64,000 bases of DNA, from NCBI GenBank assembly GCA_015099395.1, contig AP024096.1, positions 5,084,001 to 5,148,000 of the forward strand. Direction: 5' to 3'. The stretch comes from Ktedonobacteria bacterium brp13 (GTDB lineage: Bacteria; Chloroflexota; Ktedonobacteria; Ktedonobacterales; Ktedonobacteraceae). A model generated the notes under the pieces. It did not search any database. It worked only from the letters and a program-made list of their open reading frames with translations, and was not told the DNA's origin. Both the position numbers and the translations under genes were made by a program. Below, one piece after another: positions 35,985 through 45,117 of the stretch (its first letter is position 1; each line of letters opens with the position of its first letter).

Positions 35985-37052
35985 GACGTGGATGGCCTCT
36001 GCCTGGATAGGCCCAGTATGAAGGATATTGACGTACACTGCATCTGTACGTACGATCTCGCGCTCACCTTCATAGCGCTCAGGATAACGCAACTTACGGA
36101 GTGCCTTCACTTCGATCTGACGAATACGTTCACGGGTTAAATGAAAATGGGTACTCACTTCATCCAGTGAGAGCGAGTTCCCTTCTTTTAGACCATAACG
36201 CATCTCAATAATCAGGCGTTCACGAGGCGTCAGAACATTCAATGCTTCATCGATCTCGCTCTGGAGTGCTTGATCTGTCGTATGGTTGACAGGGACTGTT
36301 CCAGTATTGTCTTCGATAGCATCGGCGAGATGATACTCTTCGTCGTCAGCCATCGGTGCATCCAGAGAGATCGGCTGCTCAGCGGCATTCAGCAATTCAA
36401 TCACGCGCTCACGCGGCAGTCCAATCTCCAGGGCAATCTGCTCGGGGATCGGCTCGATCCCCTGCTCTTGATACATCCGGCGTGCCACGCGTTTGATCTT
36501 ATAAATAAGCTCGACGACATGGACAGGAATATGGATACTGCGCGAATGCTCTGCAATGGCTCGACTGATTGCCTGGCGAATCCACCAGGTCGCGTATGTA
36601 CTAAAACGGAAACCACGTCGGTAATCAAACTTCTGGGTGGCACGCATCAGACCAATATTCCCTTCCTGGATCAGGTCCAGTAGCGGCAGTCCCTGATTTG
36701 AATAGCGCTTCGCGATACTAACGACCAGGCGTAGATTCGCCTCAATCAGATGCTGACGAGCACGCTGTTCACCGCGTGCTACCCGTTCTGCAAGCAGCAG
36801 TTCCTGTTCTGATGTAAGCAAAGGGTACATACCAATCTCTTTCAAATATTGCTTGACTGCATCATCGACAGCCATGCGCTGGTCTTCATAATCCCCTTGC
36901 AACTCTTCATCGCCATCATTGCAGAAGTCCTGCTCTTCTTCTAACAGACCTTCATCGAACAACGTTTCTTTCGTCTTGCGCTGCTTCTTCTCCGCAACAG
37001 TCACTTCACTCATTTCGACATTATGTGTAGTTCTGGCTGTTCTGGCCACCAT
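35982..37052 (-). CDS. RNA polymerase sigma factor, sigma-70 group 1/2 (RpoD/SigA-like)
   Basis: 356 residues, after GAAGGAG 8 bases upstream. Region 1.2 is VKQYLKEIGMYPLLT; region 2 carries RLVVSIAKRYSNQGLPLLDLIQEGNIGLMRA and FSTYATWWIRQAISRAIAE; region 3 HIPVHVVE; region 4 LTPRERLIIEMRYGL and RERIRQIEVKALRKL. The N-terminal ~60 residues are acidic and short, without the full 1.1 region of primary sigma factors. It is probably an alternative housekeeping-like (group 2) sigma, although a primary role cannot be excluded from one window. Confidence 0.95.
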   Translation of the reverse strand: MVARTARTTHNVEMSEVTVAEKKQRKTKETLFDEGLLEEEQDFCNDGDEELQGDYEDQRMAVDDAVKQYLKEIGMYPLLTSEQELLLAERVARGEQRARQHLIEANLRLVVSIAKRYSNQGLPLLDLIQEGNIGLMRATQKFDYRRGFRFSTYATWWIRQAISRAIAEHSRSIHIPVHVVELIYKIKRVARRMYQEQGIEPIPEQIALEIGLPRERVIELLNAAEQPISLDAPMADDEEYHLADAIEDNTGTVPVNHTTDQALQSEIDEALNVLTPRERLIIEMRYGLKEGNSLSLDEVSTHFHLTRERIRQIEVKALRKLRYPERYEGEREIVRTDAVYVNILHTGPIQAEAIHV

Positions 37053-37850
37053 TCGACAGACTCCTTCTCCGCTTGCACGCTATGAGAAATACAACACACG
37101 TCCGAAACTGTCTTTTTAAAATCTCGCCATTGAGATGTGTTCTCGTGTTACAGGCTCTCACATTACCTATTTGCAATATTCATGCCAAATAGCAGCCGTT
37201 TACTGCTCAGCACAAAAAAGCTCACCTGCAAGCGGTCCAGACATCGATCCAGCACCGACCAGCAAACGCCAGGAGAGTTTCAAAGAGAGAGGAGAGGAGA
37301 CAGGATAGCAAACGCTAGCGAGGGCCTTTCCAGGCTGTTCTATACAGGATGAGTCATACTATTACCCACTGTGGCAATAGAAGATGCGACAAAAGCAACT
37401 GTTGCAAAAATACATTTATAAAGTTTATAGAAGAGAATTAAAAAGCAATACTAAATGCAAGTCGACAGCAAGTATATTTATCTTTATCCTCTCTAAAAAC
37501 CTGAACTAATTTCAGGACATGTGGATTTTTCCACACCAATATATGCTTGTTCTCATGCTGTATCAGCGGTTGAAGGCGTGTAGTGTAGGGGATAGTTTAG
37601 GGGTATGAGTATAGAGGAACACAGGCGCGACGGAGCAATTTACGTAAGAGCATCGATAGCCCTTGACAGGATGGCCTTAAAGCGGTTAAGCTCATTGAAA
37701 CTGGAATGATTGTTTGCGCGTGCCATACACATTACGTGTTTTTATAAACGCGGTACTTTCTGTGACATTAAAGAACTATAGCAGGCCTTGTAGTTAACGG
37801 GATCGTACTTAACTATAGACAAGTATGGACAGTCAGGGAGGTTCACTGCC
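37053..37850. other. 800-bp non-coding stretch
   Basis: Divergent region between the sigma factor and the small membrane protein gene. TTGACA near 37662 could be a -35 box but no matching -10 is clear. The frame at 37137-37352 has no ribosome site or recognisable composition. No RNA gene or strong hairpin seen. Confidence 0.45.
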
Positions 37851-38432
37851 ATGTCAGAACAGCTCGCCGTGGAAGGCCACCAGCTTGGAGAGCAGTATCA
37901 ATTTGGGTCTCTGATGATTACCTTTAAAGTGCGCTATCGACGAGCAGATTTTTTGCACGCACTCTATCTCAGTACGATTGTTCCATGTTTATCGCTCCTG
38001 TTATTTACTGCCATGGGTTTCGCTCTGTTTTTTAATCTGCAGACCAATCTCGTGTATGTGTTCACTGGCGCATTGCTCCTACTCTACATATCAACTATCT
38101 ATCTCCATTGGGCACGCCGCTATCGACCCATGCTCCCACCCTACAAAAAAGATCTCCGCGCACATATTTATCAACTGGGTATGATCTGTATTCAAGAAGA
38201 TCGTATTGAGGTTGTACGCTGGACGGAGATCACTCGTGTACGCTATCGGCATCCCGCACCACAGCATATGGCAGCCTTTGCTTCTACCTTGAAGCTCTGG
38301 CACAACGATGGTAAGAAGTTGACCTTTGATAGCAATATGCCTGAGATCGATGCCCTTGGACGCCTTGTCGAGCGCGAATACGGACGCCACCAGCACGGTC
38401 ACACGACCGCGACTATCAACAAACAGGCGTAA
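37851..38432 (+). CDS. Two-helix membrane protein with YcxB-like C-terminus
   Basis: 193 residues. A GGGAGG ribosome site precedes the ATG. Two membrane helices in residues ~45-95 (ALYLSTIVPCLSLLLFTAMG, then VYVFTGALLLLYISTIYL) are followed by a soluble ~80-residue beta-rich part (RIEVVRWTEITRVRY) that looks like the YcxB-like/PH-type domain. This arrangement fits small YcxB-family membrane proteins. Function unknown. The VC0807-like gene follows on the same strand. Confidence 0.65.
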   Translation: MSEQLAVEGHQLGEQYQFGSLMITFKVRYRRADFLHALYLSTIVPCLSLLLFTAMGFALFFNLQTNLVYVFTGALLLLYISTIYLHWARRYRPMLPPYKKDLRAHIYQLGMICIQEDRIEVVRWTEITRVRYRHPAPQHMAAFASTLKLWHNDGKKLTFDSNMPEIDALGRLVEREYGRHQHGHTTATINKQA

Positions 38433-38594
38433 CACTACGATACTACAGGCAAAGAGAAAGACAAGGACGGACACAATCACTTACTTAAGAGATAGGTCGC
38501 GTCCGTTCTCTATGTTTTGTATACCCGTAAGAGGGACGCTCTATACGCTATAATAGAAGGAGGCAATGCACAAAAAAGGAGGCCGGTTCTTGTT

Positions 38595-39245
38595 ATGGCC
38601 AATAAAGAAAAAAACTCATATCGCCGCCTGAATTTCTCCAGCGCGGTCCATCCCAGCCTGCTACAACTGATCGTGATAGATATCGTCTGCCCTTATATGA
38701 TCTATCCCCTACTTCAACCACGCATCGCACCACCATTGGCGCTGCTCCTGGTCGCCCTTTTCCCGCTCGCCAGCGTTATCTTTGGAGCATTACGTCACAA
38801 CCAACCGGACCCACTGGGTATCGCAGCGCTCTACGTCATCGCCTGCGTACTGCTCAGTCAGTATCTGCCACTGCCAGCACTACCACTGCGCAGCGCACTC
38901 TTTGTGGCTATTCCAGGCCTGATCGTACTGGCAACCCAACCGCTACACCAGCCGCTAGCAGCTTACGTTGAAAGCTACGCCCAATCCCTGGTTAGAGAGC
39001 AAGCAGAAACAGAGCAGCAGCCAGCGCTCGATCATACGTCAGAGCAGCAACACATTCCAGGCGGTATGCGGCTCGTCAATATGGTCTGGGGCATTGGACA
39101 GTTAGGGATTGCGTGTATCCTGGCTGGCTGTACGCTGGTGGCAACACAGGATCTGTATACATTGCTGGTACCAGGCATTATCGCGCTGGGGTATCTGGCG
39201 CTGATTATCTGGACAATACAATACTGGGATGGACATAAGGGATAG
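38595..39245 (+). CDS. VC0807-like integral membrane protein
   Basis: 216 residues from ATG 38595, which has GGAGG upstream; the longer frame from 38517 has none. Five or six membrane helices: LLQLIVIDIVCPYMIYPLL, PPLALLLVALFPLASVIFGA, PLGIAALYVIACVLLSQYL, SALFVAIPGLIVLATQ, then after a charged loop MVWGIGQLGIACILAGCTL and LLVPGIIALGYLALIIWTI. The pattern resembles the VC0807 family (unknown function). A TATAAT box lies at 38549. A terminator follows. Confidence 0.7.
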   Translation: MANKEKNSYRRLNFSSAVHPSLLQLIVIDIVCPYMIYPLLQPRIAPPLALLLVALFPLASVIFGALRHNQPDPLGIAALYVIACVLLSQYLPLPALPLRSALFVAIPGLIVLATQPLHQPLAAYVESYAQSLVREQAETEQQPALDHTSEQQHIPGGMRLVNMVWGIGQLGIACILAGCTLVATQDLYTLLVPGIIALGYLALIIWTIQYWDGHKG

Positions 39246-39344
39246 TCAGTCTATTTATCTTTAGCCATGTAGCCGATACAAATAGTATAGGTTGTACCTG
39301 CCTTAAGGCTATGCATCACTACCTATCCCTTCTTGCACACAGGA

Positions 39345-39372
39345 GAGCACCACTCAAAAGGTGCTCTTTTTT
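39345..39372 (+). terminator. Rho-independent terminator after the VC0807-like gene
   Basis: GAGCACC (39345-39351) pairs with GGTGCTC (39360-39366), loop of 8, followed by six T on the plus strand. Confidence 0.85.
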
Positions 39373-39421
39373 ATAGAGAGGTATATATACAAGAATGAGC
39401 AGATAGAGAGTAAATAGAGAC

Positions 39422-40426
39422 CTAGATGCTCACTGGTTCGCTCAGAACTGAAGCATGTAATCGTATAGCTATGAGCTCCGCTTCTAGCTGCTGCCAGGCA
39501 CATTTCTCTGCCTGCATACGTGTCATTGAGTGGTGCATCCGTGCAGCCATCTCTATCTGTTGTATGACACGTTGCTGGAAACTTATCAGCAAAGGGATCT
39601 GTACGTCGCGAGGTGGCATAATACCCAATTCAATCAGGGTTATATCATAGAATTCATCGCGCTCAAAAGCCAGACACAGTAGCTCAACGTAGCGCTGAAT
39701 GAGTGTGACCTGCTCCGGCTGAAAGAAATCCAGTTGGGTACTCGCGATATAGATCCCACCAACCGTCTGGCTCGCCAGCACAATCGGAGCAGCGATGGCA
39801 CTCCCCATATTCTCGATAGCATCATCCGGGAAGACACGCTGCCCCTCTGCATAGTCACGCACTATAGTGAGATGGCTAAAGGTTACAGCATATCCTACCA
39901 ACGACTCCGCGCCAAAGAACTGAGGATGATACTCAACATAGGTACTCCAGGGCTGCGTCCCACGACCCGCAACCATGCGCAGACTTCGTATCTTCTTTCC
40001 ATGCCAGGGTGGCACGCACTGGGCAACAAAAACCAGCATCCCATCCCCGTCGGGGTCAAGCTGCTTCACTAGCTGCTGCAAGATTATGTCACTGACGGTG
40101 AAGGAGCGTAAATACGGCGAGACAGTGGTATAGGCGCTCATCACCTGCGCATAGAAGCTGGCTGGAATAGTCAACGGCTGAGCTCCTTGCGTCCCGTTTT
40201 CATGCTCAAAAGATGGAAACTCCAGCGCAAGCAATGGCAAGAGTTGTTTGCGATAACGAGGCAGTATGTTTAGTAGCATACGCAGATTCTGCGGACGAGG
40301 GCTGGTCTCACCATTGACCCAACGTCTGAGAGTCAGGGCATTTACGCCCAGCGTCTCGATAATTCGTTGATACTCCTGTGGATCACTTACTATTTTTCCC
40401 AGAAGTTCACGCCATGTTATTTCCAT
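39422..40426 (-). CDS. HTH-GAF regulator (paralogue of the 28986 gene)
   Basis: 334 residues. An HTH at residues ~5-60 (WRELLGKIVSDPQEYQRIIETLG, then VNALTLRRWVNGETSPRPQNLRMLL) precedes a GAF-like domain (~95-260: GSAIAAPIVLASQTVGGIYIASTQLDFFQPEQ). A helical tail ends in QAEKCAWQQLEAELIAI. The order of domains, the ASTQxDFF-type motif and the tail match the protein at 28986, which adds an AT-hook N-terminus. The pair marks a lineage-specific regulator family. Ligand and targets unknown. Confidence 0.8.
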   Translation of the reverse strand: MEITWRELLGKIVSDPQEYQRIIETLGVNALTLRRWVNGETSPRPQNLRMLLNILPRYRKQLLPLLALEFPSFEHENGTQGAQPLTIPASFYAQVMSAYTTVSPYLRSFTVSDIILQQLVKQLDPDGDGMLVFVAQCVPPWHGKKIRSLRMVAGRGTQPWSTYVEYHPQFFGAESLVGYAVTFSHLTIVRDYAEGQRVFPDDAIENMGSAIAAPIVLASQTVGGIYIASTQLDFFQPEQVTLIQRYVELLCLAFERDEFYDITLIELGIMPPRDVQIPLLISFQQRVIQQIEMAARMHHSMTRMQAEKCAWQQLEAELIAIRLHASVLSEPVSI

Positions 40427-40707
40427 ATTTCTTATTTACCATGCGAAGATAATAGTATTTTATGTTAACAACTACTAGATCTATTCTCTATGTTTAATCA
40501 AGCATAACGTCTGCAACAGCATTCGTCAATACATTACGTAGTCAAATTGTACTACGCATAACACAAAATGAATTAAAATACGTATACCTGGACTGCAATA
40601 ATTGTCTATATATAACCATATTAGATGCCTAAAGATTTCTATTGTCTCACTTTATTTCATTCCATAGGATAGATACTGTATTTAAAGAAGATAAGCCTGC
40701 ATAACAG

Positions 40708-41187
40708 TTATGCGGCAGGGGGTTGCTGCTTCTGCTTACAATAGCGCAGATAGTCTTCAAGCACTTCTATACCGTGTGGATCAAGCCGGGCACGCAGTTC
40801 TGTCTCTGACAGCCAGCAAGGAACGCCTTCAATGCTCTTACGCAGTTCTCCGCTCACAATACGGCCGCGAAAGACAAAGCTGAGGTTACTCATACTGAGC
40901 CATTGTGTACTATTTAAAGAGTAAAAATTGATAAGATCATCGGCCTGCATATGAAAGCCAGTCTCTTCATAACCTTCACGCTCAGCGGCCTGACGCGGAT
41001 GCTCTTGCCAGGTCATAAAACCACCTGGAAAGACAATCTTCCCATGCGGCAAGGCCACCACCAGATAACGACCCTCCTCCTCTACTATCACGCCAGCGCT
41101 ACCAAACGGCGGCAGCTTTCCACCAAGCAACAGATTCACTATATTGAAAACGATACTTACACACTTCTTAAGAAGATCGTATAACAT
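40708..41187 (-). CDS. NUDIX hydrolase
   Basis: 159 residues from ATG 41187, preceded by GAAGGG; an in-frame TTG at 41202 is a weaker choice. The Nudix box GFMTWQEHPRQAAEREGYEETGF (split here: GGFMTWQEHPRQ and AAEREGYEETG) covers residues ~59-81, with the catalytic REGYEE. A hydrophobic N-terminus (LKKCVSIVFNIVNLLLGGKL) could be membrane-associated. It hydrolyses a nucleoside-diphosphate-linked compound; the substrate is unknown. Confidence 0.92.
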   Translation of the reverse strand: MLYDLLKKCVSIVFNIVNLLLGGKLPPFGSAGVIVEEEGRYLVVALPHGKIVFPGGFMTWQEHPRQAAEREGYEETGFHMQADDLINFYSLNSTQWLSMSNLSFVFRGRIVSGELRKSIEGVPCWLSETELRARLDPHGIEVLEDYLRYCKQKQQPPAA

Positions 41188-41456
41188 TTCAGTGCCCTTC
41201 AATGCCTTTCAGCATGTGTATTATGTGTATTCAGCATGTATGTACAGTAGAACACATTTGTTTTTTTATACGGAAGAGATTACAACTCAGTTGCATACAA
41301 GTTCTAATGTCTCATTTCCATTTCTACAAATGCTCAGCTACAGATAACAAAGAATCGAGGCAACACATTCTAACGTATATCTCTAATACGACACGGGAGG
41401 TTCTCGGGTAGAGGCAACCTCATAAAACATCGATAAAAATGAATATTCATCAGATG

Positions 41457-41519
41457 TTGACAAAGTAAGTCAAATTAGTCAAGAAAGTCTTGACAGAAAG
41501 TCTGGTTATTGATTATGCT
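41457..41519 (+). promoter_or_regulatory. Promoter of a putative small RNA with repeated TTGAC boxes
   Basis: TTGACA (41490-41495) and TATGCT (41514-41519) are 18 bp apart, a good sigma-70 promoter pointing plus. Upstream, TTGAC/GTCAA boxes recur at 41457, 41469, 41479 and 41490, suggesting a regulator site. Confidence 0.6.
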
Positions 41520-41525
41520 TATAAC

Positions 41526-41647
41526 ATCATCACAGACAAGACAAACTGATTAGCAGATAATCCCAGTCAGTTTTATGCTTGTGTCTCCTCTGTTCGTGCT
41601 TGTGACGGAGAAGCGGTAGCAACGAATTGCTACCGCTTCTCTTTTTT
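41526..41647 (+). ncRNA. Putative ~122-nt small RNA ending in a terminator
   Basis: A transcript from the promoter at 41490-41519 would run to the terminator at 41608-41647. It contains an internal stem (AAACTGA ... TCAGTTT) and an outer partial pairing (ACAAG with CTTGT), and no credible reading frame. It is encoded opposite the region just downstream of valS. No known RNA family is recognised. Confidence 0.5.
41608..41647 (+). terminator. Strong plus-strand terminator
   Basis: 15-bp perfect stem (41608-41622 with 41627-41641) around a CGAA loop, then six T. The T run is on the plus strand only, so it does not serve the minus-strand valS gene and needs a plus-strand transcript. Confidence 0.9.
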
Positions 41648-41692
41648 GGTGACATGGTTAGTCAGGAACAATAAACACGATACTCTTGAGCG

Positions 41693-44455
41693 TTAGTTGA
41701 CTCCTGCGAGTTCGTTACGGCGTGTCTGGAGCTTGTCCAGGCGCTCCTGCTGAGCAGTCAGGCGCTCACGCTCTTTCTCTACTACTTCAGGCTTCGCACG
41801 CTGGACAAAGTTCTGGTTTCCCAGTTTGCCCTGGATACGTGCCAGGTCCTGTTGAACCTGATCGATCTCTTTGTCGAGGCGCTCCAATTCTTTGCCGATA
41901 TCGATCATACCAGCCAGAGGCAGGTAGATCTCAACAGCATCAGCCAGCAAGCCCATAGTTTGCTCAGGCTTCGCGGCCAGTTCCGCATGCAGCACAGGTG
42001 CCTCAGTACGTGCTAAGAGCTCGATCAATGCTCCCTGCTCGCTAAACATAGTGAGTTCGTTACCCGCGACAATGATCGCCGGAATACGGCGCGCAGGCTC
42101 AACGTTCATCTGGTTACGAGCATCACGGATCAAGGTGATGACCTGCTGAACCAGAGTAAACTGCTGCTCGGCACGCTCATCAAGCAGGGCCTCGTTGTAC
42201 TGCGGCCATGGTGCGATGATCAGAGCAGAAGCAGGCCAGGCGGCTTTATTCGGCTCGCTGAACTGGTAGAGATACTGCCAGACCTCTTCTGTGACAAAGG
42301 GCATGAAGGGATGCAGCAGACGCAGACTCTGATCCAGGACCGCACGCAAGATGCCGGCGGTTGCCTGACGCGACTCTTCATCGCCGTGTAACTGTACCTT
42401 GGCGATCTCTACATACCAGTCACAGTAGTCGGACCAGAAGAAGCTATTAATCTGGCGTCCAGCTTCACCGAACTGGAACTCCTCAATCAAGCGTGTAACG
42501 GACTGCGTCAGCTTCTCAAAGCGCTGCAAAATCCAGCGATCAGCCAGCGTACGTGGACGTAACTGCTCGATGGTCGGTACGCCGCCCGCAATATCGTGTG
42601 TTGTCATCAACACAAAGCGCGAGGCGTTCCAGATCTTGTTGGCGAAGTTACGGTTGCCAATGATACGCTCATCGATCAGCTTCATATCATTGCCCGGCGT
42701 ACTACTGGTAGCCAGCGTAAAGCGCAGGGCATCGGTCCCGTACTTCTCCATGACGACCAGCGGATCGATGACGTTGTTCTTGGACTTACTCATCTTCTCG
42801 CCCTTCGCATCGCGTACCAGTCCATGCAGATAGATGGTCGAGAACGGAGCGTTGCCCATAAAATGAATGCCAGTCATAACCATACGTGCGACCCAGAAGA
42901 AGATAATATCATAGCCGGTCTCCATGACCGCATTCGGATAGTAGCGTTCAAGATCGGCGGTATGATCAGGCCAACCCAATGTGCTAAACGGCCAGAGAGC
43001 CGAACTAAACCAGGTATCCAGAACATCTTCGTCCTGCCGCAGGTGCGCACCATCACACTTCGGACAGGTCGTGACGTCCTCCTGGCTGACGATGACCTCA
43101 CCGCAGTCGTCACAATACCAGACCGGGATCCGATGGCCCCACCAGAGTTGTCGCGAGATACACCAATCGTGGATATTTTCCAGCCAATCGCTATAGGTCT
43201 TATTGAAGCGCTCAGGTACAATCTTGATCTGTCCGTACTTCACAGCGTTCAGCGCGGGCGTAGCCAGCGGCATCATCTTGACGAACCACTGCTTCGAGAC
43301 CAGGGGCTCAATAATGGTATCACTACGCTGACAACGAGCCAGCGGCACTGTATAATCATCGATCTTGACAATCAGACCCTGCTGCTCCAGAGCGGCGACA
43401 AGGTTCTTACGAGCCTCAAAACGATCCTGACCCGCATATGGACCAGCCTCTGCGGTCATCTTCGCATCGAAGCCGATAACCTGGACACGTGGTAGATCAT
43501 GGCGCAAACCGATCTCAAAGTCGGTAGGATCATGCGCAGGCGTCACCTTTACCGCACCCGTACCAAACGCGTACTCGACTGCCTCATCGGCCACAATGGG
43601 GATCTGACGGCCAACGATCGGCACAATCGCCAGACGGCCAACCAGATCTTTATAGCGCGCATCCTTCGGGTTAACCGCAATAGCTGTATCACCCAGGATC
43701 GTCTCAGGCCGTGTCGTAGCAACACTGATATACTCGGTATCATCAGCGGCCTGTCCTTCAAGCGGCAGCAATGGATAACGAACATAGGTCAGCTTGCTGG
43801 GGGTCTCGACGTGATTCACCTCCAGATCCGAGATTGCACTCATACAATCTGGACACCAGTTGATGATACGCTCACCGCGATAGATCAGCCCCTCATCATA
43901 CAGGCGCACAAAGACCTCGCGGACAGCCTTGCTCAGGCCCTCATCCAGTGTAAAGCGCTCACGCGACCAATCGCACGAAGCACCCAAACGACGATGCTGG
44001 TCACGGATACGGCCGCGATACTGATGAACCCACTGCCAGACACGCTCAACAAACGCCTCGCGCCCAATCTGGTGCCGATCGATCCCCTCCTGGGTCAGCA
44101 AACGCTCAACCACAGTCTGTGTCGCAATGCCAGCGTGGTCCTCACCTGGAACCCACAGCGTCTCATCACCCAGCATACGATGGTAGCGGATCATGATATC
44201 CTCGGTCGTCGACGTAATACCGTGTCCCAGATGCAACGCTCCGGTTACATTCGGAGGTGGCATACTAATTACAAATGGCTTCCGTGAAGGATTCGGACGT
44301 GGCTTAAAATAGCCATTCTCCTCCCAGAAACGATACCACTTCTCCTCTACCGCCTGTGGTTCATAGGCCTTAGGCAGCGCTGTGACATCGGTAATCGCAG
44401 TCAATGGAGCCAGCTCAGTAGTTTTCTCCTGCTCAATCATCTTCACCTCATTCAT
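41693..44455 (-). CDS. valS: Valyl-tRNA synthetase
   Basis: 920 residues, class I synthetase. The HIGH-type motif is PPPNVTGALHLGHG (residues ~65-78) and the KMSKS motif is EKMSKSKNNV. The editing domain lies in between (ATTRPETILGDTAIAVNP). A C-terminal coiled coil (KELERLDKEIDQVQQDLARIQGKL) is the valine-type tRNA-binding tail. It charges tRNA-Val with valine and clears mischarged threonine. Expression is under T-box control from the leader at 44553-44868. Confidence 0.98.
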   Translation of the reverse strand: MNEVKMIEQEKTTELAPLTAITDVTALPKAYEPQAVEEKWYRFWEENGYFKPRPNPSRKPFVISMPPPNVTGALHLGHGITSTTEDIMIRYHRMLGDETLWVPGEDHAGIATQTVVERLLTQEGIDRHQIGREAFVERVWQWVHQYRGRIRDQHRRLGASCDWSRERFTLDEGLSKAVREVFVRLYDEGLIYRGERIINWCPDCMSAISDLEVNHVETPSKLTYVRYPLLPLEGQAADDTEYISVATTRPETILGDTAIAVNPKDARYKDLVGRLAIVPIVGRQIPIVADEAVEYAFGTGAVKVTPAHDPTDFEIGLRHDLPRVQVIGFDAKMTAEAGPYAGQDRFEARKNLVAALEQQGLIVKIDDYTVPLARCQRSDTIIEPLVSKQWFVKMMPLATPALNAVKYGQIKIVPERFNKTYSDWLENIHDWCISRQLWWGHRIPVWYCDDCGEVIVSQEDVTTCPKCDGAHLRQDEDVLDTWFSSALWPFSTLGWPDHTADLERYYPNAVMETGYDIIFFWVARMVMTGIHFMGNAPFSTIYLHGLVRDAKGEKMSKSKNNVIDPLVVMEKYGTDALRFTLATSSTPGNDMKLIDERIIGNRNFANKIWNASRFVLMTTHDIAGGVPTIEQLRPRTLADRWILQRFEKLTQSVTRLIEEFQFGEAGRQINSFFWSDYCDWYVEIAKVQLHGDEESRQATAGILRAVLDQSLRLLHPFMPFVTEEVWQYLYQFSEPNKAAWPASALIIAPWPQYNEALLDERAEQQFTLVQQVITLIRDARNQMNVEPARRIPAIIVAGNELTMFSEQGALIELLARTEAPVLHAELAAKPEQTMGLLADAVEIYLPLAGMIDIGKELERLDKEIDQVQQDLARIQGKLGNQNFVQRAKPEVVEKERERLTAQQERLDKLQTRRNELAGVN

Positions 44456-44552
44456 TACGCTTATTACTGCATATAATATATATTAGAACAATGCCGAGCG
44501 ACTCCATATTTCAGAAATACAAGAGCCCTTGAGCGCGGCATATTTTGCGCAT

Positions 44553-44868
44553 AAAAAAAACCTCTCCCGTCAAGGACGAGAAAGGAATCACCCGTGGTAC
44601 CACCTTGTTGCGATCGATGCAAAGACCGATCCTCATACGTGCGATATCGGGCACTCCCGTGAAGCTTCGCTCTCACCACAAAAGAAAGAGAGCTTACTTC
44701 CAGGCTAGCAGGCGACCTTCGATGCGTTACAACTCGCAGCCTGGTACACACCTACATACATAGTCGTTGTACCACTGCATCCCGAGGAAGACTCTCAGCC
44801 ACTGATCTTCCATCTCTTACGGGTGACGCACCTACTCCTCCTGATCCTCGCCAGTATAAAATGTTACT
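44553..44868 (-). promoter_or_regulatory. T-box riboswitch leader of valS
   Basis: Read on the minus strand, the leader holds the T-box core GGTGGTACCACGGGTGATTCC split across 44584-44605 (key part GTGGTACCACGG). A terminator follows: 11-bp stem CCTTTCTCGTC/GACGGGAGAGG (44561-44585) and eight U (44553-44560). A long stem I lies upstream with AGTAGGTG, AGAGATGG and GGCTGAGAG, typical stem I loop motifs. Uncharged tRNA-Val would stabilise the antiterminator and allow valS transcription. The specifier codon was not fixed with certainty. Confidence 0.9.
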
Positions 44869-44874
44869 TTCCCT

Positions 44875-44903
44875 AGTTTATCGAGTATGTCTATAAATGT
44901 CAA
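44875..44903 (-). promoter_or_regulatory. valS: Promoter of the valS T-box transcript
   Basis: On the minus strand TTGACA (44898-44903) and TAAACT (44875-44880) are 17 bp apart. The transcript would start near 44868, directly before stem I of the T-box. Confidence 0.8.
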
Positions 44904-45070
44904 GCTCCGGCAAAGAGGCTGCAGCCTATGCGATGCACATCCGCCAACCTATCAATATAATACTCGACTGATAGCAATGGGTGCTATGTCCATGTGAAAA
45001 TACACGTTTAACATGTTGAATCCCTGTCAAATTTCCCTGCACCCGTCTAGACGTAGACTTCTCTTTCTGC

Positions 45071-45076
45071 TATAAT
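45071..45076 (+). promoter_or_regulatory. -10 box upstream of the comB-like gene
   Basis: A perfect TATAAT lies 41 bp upstream of the GTG start. The -35 region (TAGACG/TAGACT around 45048-45055) is weak. Confidence 0.5.
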
Positions 45077-45117
45077 AACGCTTCTCTAAGAAGACAAACG
45101 TTCATAAGGAGTAGATA

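Noticed and set aside
37137..37352. 71-codon frame upstream of the YcxB-like gene
   Set aside because: No ribosome site or recognisable motif; likely chance.
42596..44287. Plus-strand frames of 299 and 262 codons under valS
   Set aside because: Antisense shadows of valS; they share no family and no ribosome site.
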